A stretch of DNA of 7,777 bases. It comes from an uncultured Bacillota bacterium (GTDB lineage: Bacteria > Bacillota > Clostridia > Peptostreptococcales > Anaerovoracaceae). The position numbers were made by a program, and so were the translations under genes. The notes under the pieces are model-generated. The model was not told the DNA's origin, ran no database searches, and saw nothing but the letters and a program-made list of their open reading frames with translations. Where the stretch lies: NCBI GenBank assembly GCA_946410475.1, contig CAMKAM010000068.1, positions 1 through 7,777 on the forward strand, read 5' to 3'. Every line of letters starts with the position of its first letter. Within the stretch, counting starts at the first letter, position 1. Below, piece after piece: positions 1-6,729 of the stretch.

Positions 1-753
1 CAGTTTGATGACCTTGTCCGAAAAGCCGATCCTGATGTTGCTGACTCTTTTGTATTCCGTTTCATTACCATCAGTGATGATATATGTTTTGTCATCCTTC
101 CTGTAGTCGGGGACTATGCCCAGAGAGAGGTCGCTCGGGAGGAGTATGCTCGATGTGAAGGATCTGTAAGCAGTCGTGTTCATCGGAGCTATCGGCGTCA
201 CCTGAAGGAGCCTGAGCCTCGGATCTACGATCGATCCGCCAAGCGAATAGTTGTAAGCGGTACTGCCGGCCGGGGAGGCTATCAATATGCCGTCACCTGA
301 GAATCTCTCGATGAAAGAATCTCCGATCGATATATCGAAGTGCGAAGTATAGGTATGTGATCCTCTGATCACCACTTCGTTCAGCCCTGTATGGACAGCT
401 TCTTTGCCGTCTTCGCAGGTCACTGTCGCTCTTACTGTTATAAGCTCCTGTGTCTGATAATGACCGTTCTTGAAGTTGTAGATGAACTGGTCGAGCTCTT
501 CGGGGTGGATCTCCTGGAAGAAGCCGAGGTGGCCGGTGTTGACTCCGACTATCGGCGCCTCGGGGAAGCCGAATCTGTGTATGGCATCGAGCGTCGAGCC
601 GTCTCCGCCGATGCTGATGATCAGATCGGTATCACTGTCCGGTTCGGAGGTGATGAAGCAGCCCTCGGACTCGAGCTTCTTTTCAAGAGTCTCGCGGGCT
701 TTCAGAGATGCCTGCATTTCATTTGAAAGGACGCATATTCTTACATTTTCCAT
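1..753 (-). CDS. nadK: NAD kinase, C-terminal end cut off by the window edge
   Basis: Phosphorylates NAD+ to NADP+ (ATP or polyphosphate as donor) in the cytoplasm and is usually essential. Translating the minus strand from ATG at 753-751 gives 251 residues with no stop before the left edge; family members are commonly 265-290 residues, so only a short tail is missing. Visible family motifs: GGDG at 49-52 with the catalytic Asp51, NTGHLGFF at 72-79, LNEVVI at 124-129, and the NAD-binding stretch GDGILIASPAGSTAY at 153-167 followed by GGSIVDP. The start is supported by a GAGGAA Shine-Dalgarno 10 bases upstream, located inside the last codons of pepF, which ends only 7 bases before. This implies co-transcription with pepF and probable translational coupling. 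Identity is close to certain; only the end is unseen. Confidence 0.96.
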   Translation of the reverse strand, partial: MENVRICVLSNEMQASLKARETLEKKLESEGCFITSEPDSDTDLIISIGGDGSTLDAIHRFGFPEAPIVGVNTGHLGFFQEIHPEELDQFIYNFKNGHYQTQELITVRATVTCEDGKEAVHTGLNEVVIRGSHTYTSHFDISIGDSFIERFSGDGILIASPAGSTAYNYSLGGSIVDPRLRLLQVTPIAPMNTTAYRSFTSSILLPSDLSLGIVPDYRKDDKTYIITDGNETEYKRVSNIRIGFSDKVIKL

Positions 754-763
754 CTTTGATCTA

Positions 764-769
764 TTCCTC
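764..769 (-). promoter_or_regulatory. Shine-Dalgarno of nadK embedded in the pepF end
   Basis: GAGGAA on the minus strand is formed by the two final Glu codons of pepF and lies 10 bases ahead of the nadK ATG. It supports the chosen nadK start and suggests that ribosomes finishing pepF normally feed nadK. Confidence 0.65.
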
Positions 770-1306
770 GCTTTCAGTCAGTTTTTCGAGTTCATCGACG
801 AGACCGCGGAATACTTTCATCGCGTCTCTGACGGGCTTTTCAGTTTCCATATCCACACCGGCGATCTTCAAAAGTTCGATAGGCCAGTCGCTTTCGCCGG
901 TCTTCAGGAATTCGATATAGTTTTCAGCGCCGTTCTGCAGGATCATATCCGAGATCGCGCTGGCAGCCGAATATCCTGTCGCGTATTTGTACACATAGAA
1001 TGCCGAGTAGAAATGCGGTATCCTTGCCCATTCGTACTTTATGAGGTCGTCGTGACTAAGGGCGGGGCCGAAGTATTTCGTGTTGAGCGCGTCATATGTG
1101 TCACACAGCCATCCCGGAGTAAGAGCTCCGTTTTCAGCCATTTCCCTGTGAGCCATGTCTTCGAATTCCGCGAACATCGTCTGTCTGAAAACAGTACCGC
1201 GGAAATCTTCTATGTGTTTCGCCAGCAGGTATTTTCTCTTTGTCAGATCCTTCTCGTTTGCGATGAGATACTTCATCAGGAGGTTCTCATTGACGGTAGA
1301 AGCGAC

Positions 1307-1309
1307 CTA
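1307..1309 (-). other. In-frame amber codon at the PepF third zinc-ligand position
   Basis: On the minus strand the codons around this site read Phe-Thr-Ala-TAG-Val-Ala-Ser-Thr. PepF relatives have Glu here (A-E-V-A-S-T pattern), equivalent to the Glu in the VExPS motif of M3A enzymes that completes the HExxH...E zinc site. The distance from the first His is 28 residues here, close to the 29 in thimet oligopeptidase. TAG is used as an ordinary stop in this window by murI and by the end of pepF itself, and no other recognised gene here has an internal TAG. Confidence 0.85.
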
Positions 1310-2554
1310 TGCAGTGAATATCGAGTGTCCTCCGTATATGAAGGGCTGGTTCTCTCTGGTATATGACGAGTGCATCGAATGACCCATCTCGTGGATGACT
1401 GTAAAGACGTCGTCGAGGCTGTCCGTATAGTTCAGCAGTACGAAGGGCTTGCTGTCGTAGCTTCCAAAGCTGTAAGCCCCGCTGGTCTTTCCCGTATTCT
1501 CCATTACGTCGACCCATCCGTCATCAAAGCCGCCGGACAGTCTGCTTACATATTCTTCCCCCATAGGAGCCAGAGCCTTCTTGACGATCTCCACAGCTTC
1601 TTCATACGGGATCTTTTCTTCTTCGATCTTTATGACCGGCGCGTAGACGTCGTACATGAAGAGTTCGTCTGTGCCGAGCAGTTTTTTCTTGAGCTCTATA
1701 TATCTGTGAAGAGTAGGAAGCTCTTCATTCACAGCGCTGACGAGTCGGTCATATACGGCATCGGGGACATTGTCCTGAGCGAGGGAAGCGGACCTTGCAT
1801 TTTTGTATCCTCTTATCTTCGCGCTCGTAACGTTTGCCTTGACGTTCGCCGAATAGTTTGCCGCGATCGTGTTGATGAGGGAACTGAATGTCTCATACAT
1901 CTTTTCATAAGCGTTCTTTCTCAGAACGCGGTCGTCGCTCCTCAGATGGTTGACGTAGTTTCCGTGGCTCATGGGGACGTCATCTCCCGATCCGTCCTTG
2001 ATCGTGCCGAAGTCGATGTCTGCGTTGTTGAGCATCGTGAAAACATCGCTCGAAGCCCCGATGACCTCGCTGAACTGTGCTATTATGTTTTCTTCGGCCT
2101 CGGAGAGGACATGATCCTTCTTCCGGAAAACGTCTTTGAGAAGGTGTTCGTATATTGCGAGATCGCTGTTTTCGCTTATGAACGAAAGGACTTTTTCCTC
2201 GCTGCTCTCAAGGAGCTCCGGAATGAAGAAAGATGTGAGGGAACTGATCCTGGCGAGAACTCCCTGGGCGCGGGCGTTCATAGCCTGGTATTTTTCGACC
2301 CTGTTGTCCTCATCGCGTTTCATGCGGGAATATACGTATGCATGCTCTGCAGCGAGCCACATATCATCATGTATACGGAGAGCCTTTTCAAGAGATTCCG
2401 CGTCTTTGGCAATGCTGCCTTTAAGAGCAGCGAGCTCTTTCGCGAGAGCGAGGGCTTTTTCGATGTCGGCTTCCCAACCCGCGGGATCGGGGTACATCGA
2501 CTCTATGTCCCATTTGTATTTTTCAGCTATATCTTTTCTTTCTGTCTGAGCCAT

Positions 2555-2640
2555 ATTATTCTGTCCTTTCACAGCGTTGTGCATTTTTTCTTTGTGTTGT
2601 ACAATATATTATAACAAATCAGATGTGAAAGGAAGAGAAG
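2555..2640. promoter_or_regulatory. Divergent promoter region between pepF-nadK and the murI operon
   Basis: These 86 AT-rich bases separate two oppositely transcribed units and must hold the promoters of at least one of them. On the minus strand a perfect TATAAT lies at 2608-2613, placing a likely start near 2600, but no good TTGACA is seen 16-18 bases upstream. On the plus strand the overlapping TATATT (2605-2610) and TATAAC (2610-2615) are possible -10 boxes with only poor -35 partners. Shine-Dalgarno sites flank the region: AAAGGA at 2564-2569 (minus) for pepF and AGGAAG at 2630-2635 (plus) for murI. Exact start points cannot be fixed by eye. Confidence 0.55.
2595..2616. repeat. Imperfect 22-base inverted repeat, possible operator
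   Basis: The sequence follows the pattern TGTTnTAnnATATnnTAnAACA, with 8 of 11 dyad pairs matching and the outer TGTT/AACA arms perfect. It overlaps the minus-strand TATAAT and the plausible plus-strand -10 boxes, the position expected of a repressor site shared by two divergent promoters. The match is to no regulator I can name, and AT-rich DNA gives such dyads by chance fairly often. Confidence 0.3.
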
Positions 2641-3456
2641 ATGGATAACAGACCGATAGGTGTGTTCGACTCCGGTCTCGGGGGACTGACCAGTGTTCCG
2701 TACCTCATCGACAGACTGCCGGATGAAAAACTAATATACTTTGGAGATACTGCAAGGACCCCGTACGGCTCGAAAGCTGTCAAGACTGTAATGAACTTTT
2801 CCGATCAGATCGCAGATTTTCTGGTCGAGAGCGGAGTCAAGATGATAATAATAGCGTGCAACACCGTCAGTTCGACGTGCGCCGCGCATCTGGCCAAAAG
2901 ATATCCCGATATCCCGATCGTAGGCATCATCAAGCCTGCGGCGGACAAGGTGGTCAGCAGCTGCTCATCCCTGAACCGTGTGGGCATCATCGGAACGAAG
3001 GTGACTGTCCAGAGCGGTGTTTATGCTGAGATGATCAGGTCACAGAGGAATGACATCGCGGTATTCGAGATGGCGTGCCCGGCATTCGTACCTCTGATCG
3101 AAGAAGGTTTCAGAGACAGCGATATAATGGAACTGACCATCAGGTATTATCTGGATGATTTCATTCTGGAGAACAGGATCGACACCATGGTGCTTGCCTG
3201 CACGCATTATCCGTTGATAGGAGATATGATAAGGAGGATGTATCCTGATATAAGGATCATCAATCCGTCCGAAGAGATCGTTTCGAGCGTTGAGGGCATC
3301 TTACAGGAGAAGGATATGTTCGCTCAGCCAAGCGACAGGGAAAACGTATTCTATGCAAGTGACCTTTCAGAGAACTTCGTTGCGATGATCGATGAGATCT
3401 CAAAGAATACTACCGCAAAGATAGAATTCAAAAATCTGGAGATCGATAAAAAATAG
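2641..3456 (+). CDS. murI: Glutamate racemase
   Basis: Interconverts L- and D-glutamate without a cofactor, supplying the D-Glu of the peptidoglycan stem peptide. The 271-residue length is normal for the family. The N-terminus carries GVFDSGLGGLT with the DSG at 10-12 and FGDTARTPYGSK at 34-45. The two catalytic cysteines are Cys73 in IIACNT and Cys187 in LACTHYPL, with His189 next to the second. The start follows an AGGAAG Shine-Dalgarno 5 bases upstream. It is the first gene rightward of the divergent intergenic region and probably heads the operon. It ends with TAG at a normal length, showing that TAG is a working stop codon in this genome. The aspartate racemase relatives are less likely given the MurI-type motifs. 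Confidence 0.97.
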   Translation: MDNRPIGVFDSGLGGLTSVPYLIDRLPDEKLIYFGDTARTPYGSKAVKTVMNFSDQIADFLVESGVKMIIIACNTVSSTCAAHLAKRYPDIPIVGIIKPAADKVVSSCSSLNRVGIIGTKVTVQSGVYAEMIRSQRNDIAVFEMACPAFVPLIEEGFRDSDIMELTIRYYLDDFILENRIDTMVLACTHYPLIGDMIRRMYPDIRIINPSEEIVSSVEGILQEKDMFAQPSDRENVFYASDLSENFVAMIDEISKNTTAKIEFKNLEIDKK

Positions 3457-3490
3457 CAAAAGAGCATAAGACGTATCAAGATAATGACAA

Positions 3491-3505
3491 GAAGGAGGTG
3501 CCTCC
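3491..3505 (+). promoter_or_regulatory. Strong Shine-Dalgarno inside a small perfect hairpin
   Basis: GAAGGAGGTG is nearly a full anti-16S match and sits just ahead of the ATG at 3506. The core GGAGG (3494-3498) is followed by TG and then its exact complement CCTCC (3501-3505), directly abutting the start codon. The mRNA can therefore fold its own ribosome site into a 4-5 base-pair stem. It lies in the 49-base gap after murI, which shows no terminator or clear promoter. Confidence 0.6.
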
Positions 3506-4090
3506 ATGAATCTGACTGAACTGCTGGAACTTATCGAGATCGACGAACCTGCTGATTTTGAATATGTGGAATCATTCGCAGAGATAGTCGAGAACGATGA
3601 TGAAATACCTGAGGAGGTGCTTTGCGAGCTTTTCAGAGAGACGGATCCCGAGACAGTAAGCGAACTGATCGACAGTTACTTCACGGAGATCGAGGAGATA
3701 CTCGAAGATGGTGATATCTGTGAATTGCTTGAAACGATCAAGTATTCACTTATGGCTCTCATTGAAGACGGCGACGAACAGAGCATATACAGATTCGGAG
3801 AGGAACTTGCGCGTTTCCAGATCTGGTATTCATTTGAATCTCAGGTGATCGCCAGAGAGCTCGGTGAGGATCAGGAACGCGTCCTGTGCCTGAGAGATGC
3901 GGTCACCCAGAAGCGCATGGAAAAATTCGAAGGAGAAGGATATGATTACGACTTTTCCGAATGCCTTGACTATGAGATCGAAGAATTCATACTCGATATG
4001 GCAGGCGTTTCAAGAGAGCGCAGGATGACAGACGGATCGGACGATCTGATGGACAACGGATACGTATATGATGAAGGAAACGACATATGA
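3506..4090 (+). CDS. Unrecognised, extremely acidic 194-residue protein
   Basis: I do not recognise a family. The frame is supported by a very strong Shine-Dalgarno, a clean position in the gene series, and a 4-base ATGA overlap with the next gene. The product has 60 Asp/Glu against 13 Lys/Arg, about 31% acidic residues. There is no signal peptide or membrane segment, so it should be cytoplasmic. Residues 1-100 look like short amphipathic helices separated by DD/DE/DG turns (for example ELIDSYFTEIEEILEDGD at about 53-70). The central part around RFQIWYSFESQ (104-113, the only Trp) is the most likely folded core. The last 25 residues look disordered. Cysteines are scattered with no zinc-type spacing. 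A helical adaptor or binding protein is possible, but this is conjecture. Confidence 0.85.
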   Translation: MNLTELLELIEIDEPADFEYVESFAEIVENDDEIPEEVLCELFRETDPETVSELIDSYFTEIEEILEDGDICELLETIKYSLMALIEDGDEQSIYRFGEELARFQIWYSFESQVIARELGEDQERVLCLRDAVTQKRMEKFEGEGYDYDFSECLDYEIEEFILDMAGVSRERRMTDGSDDLMDNGYVYDEGNDI

Positions 4091-5010
4091 ATGAATTCCC
4101 GGGGTATGACAGAAGAGAGTATCCTGAAGGTATATATAACGTGACGGAAGGACAGCGGGGCGCTGATGCCACATTGATCATAGGCAGCAGCGCGACCGCT
4201 CTTTATGACTGCGGGATGGCTTACGCATACAGGGAGACGATTCAGTCACTGAAAGAAAAACTCGGCGGCCGTCCTCTCGACTATATACTGGTCAGTCATA
4301 CTCACTACGACCATATAGGCGCTTTGCCTTATATACTGGACGAATATCCGGACGCCAAGGCTGTCGGGTCAGAATACGGAAGATATGTGTTCACACGACC
4401 GGGTGCGAGGAAGCTCATAAAAAAACTCGGCATAGCCGCCGAGATGCAGTACGGAACCGGGCATCCGGAGATCATAAAGTCGGAAGGCGTCAGGATAGAT
4501 ATAGTGTGCCATGACGGCGACGAGATAGATCTCGGTGACAAAAGGATAGTATGTCTTGAAACTCCCGGCCATACGAACTGCTGCATGTCATTCGCTGTGG
4601 AACCGGACGGGATCCTGTTCGCTTCCGAGAGCACAGGAGTCTGCACAGGTCCCGGGGAATGCAATACAGCCATCCTCAAGGACTATGACGAGGCCATGGA
4701 CTCGATGAGAAAGTGCAGGGACTACGGCGCAAAAAGAATAATATCAGCCCACTACGGCATCACGCCCGAATGGTACAGTAAAGAGTATTTTGATGTGTTT
4801 AGGAAGGCGGCTGAGGAGGAAAAAGAATACGTGACAGGTCTCTGGGAAGAAGGTCTTTCCGAGGAAGAGATGCTGGAAAGGGCTTCGAGGGACGCCTTCA
4901 GCGAAGAGAGGGCCGGCAATCAGCCGTACGAAGCTTTCCTTGAGAATACGAAAGCGATCCTCAAGGTTTACAGAAAATATGCAAAGGTGGTAAAAGAAAG
5001 GGACAGGTAA
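4087..5010 (+). CDS. Metallo-beta-lactamase-fold hydrolase
   Basis: A soluble 307-residue enzyme of the metallo-beta-lactamase superfamily; its substrate cannot be told from sequence. The metal site is complete: HTHYDH at 71-76, the third-ligand His162 in TPGHTNCC, and His222 in SAHYGI. The position usually held by a bridging Asp appears to be Glu181 in FASESTG. The C-terminal 80 residues are charged and helical (EEEKEYVTGLWEEGLSEEEM), a common lid or dimer extension that may recognise substrate. The start ATG overlaps the stop of the acidic protein (ATGA) and has AAGGA 8 bases upstream inside that gene, so the two are translationally coupled. Glyoxalase II-like hydrolysis of a thioester or ester is one possibility, but nothing here is specific enough to assign it. 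Confidence 0.9.
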   Translation: MNEFPGYDRREYPEGIYNVTEGQRGADATLIIGSSATALYDCGMAYAYRETIQSLKEKLGGRPLDYILVSHTHYDHIGALPYILDEYPDAKAVGSEYGRYVFTRPGARKLIKKLGIAAEMQYGTGHPEIIKSEGVRIDIVCHDGDEIDLGDKRIVCLETPGHTNCCMSFAVEPDGILFASESTGVCTGPGECNTAILKDYDEAMDSMRKCRDYGAKRIISAHYGITPEWYSKEYFDVFRKAAEEEKEYVTGLWEEGLSEEEMLERASRDAFSEERAGNQPYEAFLENTKAILKVYRKYAKVVKERDR

Positions 5011-5016
5011 TACTAT

Positions 5017-6267
5017 ATGATAGAGACAAGGAAGCTCGATTCCGGTGTCAGAGTGGTGATGGAAAAGATGCCCGGTCTTGAGTCCTGCGCTATGGGTATA
5101 TGGGTCAGGACAGGAGCGGTCAACGAAACGAAGGATATACAGGGTATATCGCATTTTATAGAGCACATGATGTTCAAAGGAACGAAGACCCGCTCTGCAA
5201 AGCAGATAGCTGAGGATGTCGACGCCCTCGGAGGACAGATCAATGCGTTCACGGGGAAAGAGGCGACGTGCTATCACATCCGCTCGCTGACTAGCAACGC
5301 GGAAAAGTCTCTCGAGATACTCCTTGATATGTTCACCGATTCAGTCTTCGACAAGGAAGAGATGAAGAGAGAAAAGCTTGTCGTCATGGAGGAGATGAAC
5401 ATGGTGGCCGACTCGCCCGACGAGGATGCGATGGACACCGTCTGCGAGATGGTCATGAAGGGTACGCCTCTTGCAAACGACATACTGGGGACGCCTTCCG
5501 TCCTTAAGAAGATCAGCAGACAGAAGATCCTCGATTATATCGACAAACAATATACGAAGGACAGCATCGTCTTTTCGATAGCCGGAAACTTCGATGAGGA
5601 CCGCATGATACAGATGTTCGAAGAAAAGACTGCCGGTCTTGGTGCCTCGAAAAAGCAGGCTTCATTCACTAACGTAAAACATGTGCCTTCATACAGGTCG
5701 AAGGTCAAGGATATAGAGCAGGCCCATATCTGTATGGCTACTCGTTCTGTCAAGAACGAAGATGAAAGATATCCTGCTATGCAGATACTCAACAATATAA
5801 TGGGCGGCAGCATGAGTTCCCGTCTATTCCAGCATGTGAGGGAGCAGAAAGGGCTTGCTTACTCTGTCTTCTCGATGAACAGCCCGCACAGCAAGCTCGG
5901 CTACTATACGATATATGCAGCTGTCGGCAAGGAAAACGTCAGACCTGCCGTCAGTGCGATCAAAGAAGAACTCGAACTGCTCAAAAGGAGCGGCGTTACG
6001 GAATATGAACTTTCTAAAGCCAAAGAGCAGATCAAGGCTTCATACATTTTCGGTAACGAGAGCGCAGGCTCGAGGATGTTCATCAACGGGAAGAATCTCC
6101 TGCTCGACGGCAAGGTTAGAGAACCAAAGGAAGTCCTCGATCTGATCGGCGGTGTGACTATGGAAGATATAGAACGCGTCAAGAAGATAATATGCGACCC
6201 TGACGATTACAGCGCAGTTCTTGTAAGCGGAAAGAAAGCCGATATGAGAAAGATCATGAGAGGATAA
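5017..6267 (+). CDS. M16 family zinc peptidase (pitrilysin / processing peptidase type)
   Basis: The product is 416 residues, the size of single-unit bacterial M16 peptidases such as Bacillus MlpA/YmxG, which resemble the beta subunit of the mitochondrial processing peptidase. The inverted zinc motif HFIEH is at 46-50 within GISHFIEHMMFKGT, and the distal zinc Glu is in VMEEMN at about 125-126. GGQINAFTGKEATCYH (72-87) is the usual strand next to the active site. The C-terminal half carries GGSMSSRLFQHVREQKGLAYSV at about 263-284, which contains the Arg/Tyr pair used for substrate binding. Such enzymes work as dimers with a closed chamber and cleave peptides; no signal peptide is seen, so it acts in the cytoplasm. 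It follows the preceding gene by 6 bases with only a weak Shine-Dalgarno. The M16 gene next to dut resembles the Bacillus neighbourhood. Confidence 0.95.
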   Translation: MIETRKLDSGVRVVMEKMPGLESCAMGIWVRTGAVNETKDIQGISHFIEHMMFKGTKTRSAKQIAEDVDALGGQINAFTGKEATCYHIRSLTSNAEKSLEILLDMFTDSVFDKEEMKREKLVVMEEMNMVADSPDEDAMDTVCEMVMKGTPLANDILGTPSVLKKISRQKILDYIDKQYTKDSIVFSIAGNFDEDRMIQMFEEKTAGLGASKKQASFTNVKHVPSYRSKVKDIEQAHICMATRSVKNEDERYPAMQILNNIMGGSMSSRLFQHVREQKGLAYSVFSMNSPHSKLGYYTIYAAVGKENVRPAVSAIKEELELLKRSGVTEYELSKAKEQIKASYIFGNESAGSRMFINGKNLLLDGKVREPKEVLDLIGGVTMEDIERVKKIICDPDDYSAVLVSGKKADMRKIMRG

Positions 6268-6288
6268 CGGAGAGGACGTATAGGGTAG

Positions 6289-6726
6289 ATGGCAGTAAGG
6301 ATCAAGATAAAGAGCGATACGGGTATCCTGCCTACGAAGGGTACGACCGGCTCTGCAGGGTATGATATAAGAGCCAGGCTCGATGAGGACGCCGTACTGA
6401 AGCCTTTTGAAAGAAGGCTTTTCAAGACCGGTATATATATCGAGATCCCCGAAGGGTACGAGGCGCAGATGCGGCCAAGGAGCGGCCTTGCGATCAGGAA
6501 CGGGGTGACGCTGGTCAATGGCGTCGGAACGATCGATTCCGACTATAGGGGAGAGATAATGATCCCTCTCATCAATCTGGGACAGGAAGATGTCGTGATC
6601 AAAGACGGCGACAGGATAGCCCAGATGATAATAGCAAGGTATGAAGATATAGAATGGGATGAAGAGAGCGGATTCACCGGGACGCAGAGAGGGACCGGCG
6701 GATTCGGTCATACGGGGAAAGAATGA
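6289..6726 (+). CDS. dut: Deoxyuridine triphosphatase (dUTPase)
   Basis: Hydrolyses dUTP to dUMP and pyrophosphate, keeping uracil out of DNA and providing dUMP for thymidylate synthesis. At 145 residues it is a typical trimeric dUTPase. All five family motifs are present in order: SAGYDIRA (22-29), RPRSGLA (62-68), NGVGTIDSDYRGE (77-89) with the catalytic Asp83, GDRIAQMII (107-115), and the flexible C-terminal RGTGGFGHTG (134-143) that closes over the nucleotide. A GGAGAGGA-type ribosome site lies about 12 bases upstream, and the gene follows the M16 peptidase by 21 bases. The TGA stop is directly followed by TAG and then the ATG of the next gene, so the dGTPase-like gene is tightly linked. 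Confidence 0.97.
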   Translation: MAVRIKIKSDTGILPTKGTTGSAGYDIRARLDEDAVLKPFERRLFKTGIYIEIPEGYEAQMRPRSGLAIRNGVTLVNGVGTIDSDYRGEIMIPLINLGQEDVVIKDGDRIAQMIIARYEDIEWDEESGFTGTQRGTGGFGHTGKE

Positions 6727-6729
6727 TAG

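Larger units (their letters stand above)
761..2554 (-). pseudogene. pepF: Oligoendopeptidase F (M3B metallopeptidase) interrupted by one in-frame TAG
   Basis: Zinc oligopeptidase of the PepF type, a cytoplasmic enzyme that degrades short peptides. The start MAQTERKDIAEKYKWD at 2554 is preferred over an in-frame ATG at 2584 because AAAGGA sits 9 bases upstream. The frame is 597 codons plus stop, a normal PepF length. The N-terminal helical domain leads to HEMGH (residues 388-392 from this start, bases 1379-1393), then the typical QPFIYGGHSIFTA segment. Next comes TAG at 1307-1309 (codon 416), where relatives read AEVAST. After it the same frame resumes with VASTVNENLLMKYL and runs undamaged through FRGTVFRQTMFAEFE and the IPHFYSAFYVYKYATG active-site region (about 970-1020) to a TAG stop at 761. 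The single lesion is one base change from GAG. The downstream ATG at 1276 has no Shine-Dalgarno, so a separately made C-terminal half is unlikely. Pseudogene, sequencing error or recoding cannot be separated here. Confidence 0.85.

Noticed and set aside
761..1276. A separate 171-residue gene starting at the internal Met of pepF
   Set aside because: No Shine-Dalgarno precedes the ATG at 1276, and the 10 codons between it and the TAG still match PepF, so it is the tail of the same gene and not an independent one.
1277..1310. A frameshift as the cause of the pepF interruption
   Set aside because: The reading frame is identical on both sides of the TAG and family-like residues continue directly on each side, so this is a substitution and not an insertion or deletion.
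482..1366. A 294-codon plus-strand open frame across nadK and the pepF end
   Set aside because: It spans two genes on the other strand that are recognisable from motifs, and its product looks like random translation rich in Ser, Phe and Arg.
1370..2614. A 414-codon open frame on the plus strand opposite pepF
   Set aside because: It is the antisense shadow of pepF. Its translation has no recognisable motif, it lacks a convincing ribosome site, and the opposite strand carries clear M3 peptidase motifs.
3457..3505. A terminator or new promoter after murI
   Set aside because: No GC-rich stem followed by a T run is present, and no paired -35/-10 boxes are seen; the only structure is the small Shine-Dalgarno hairpin.
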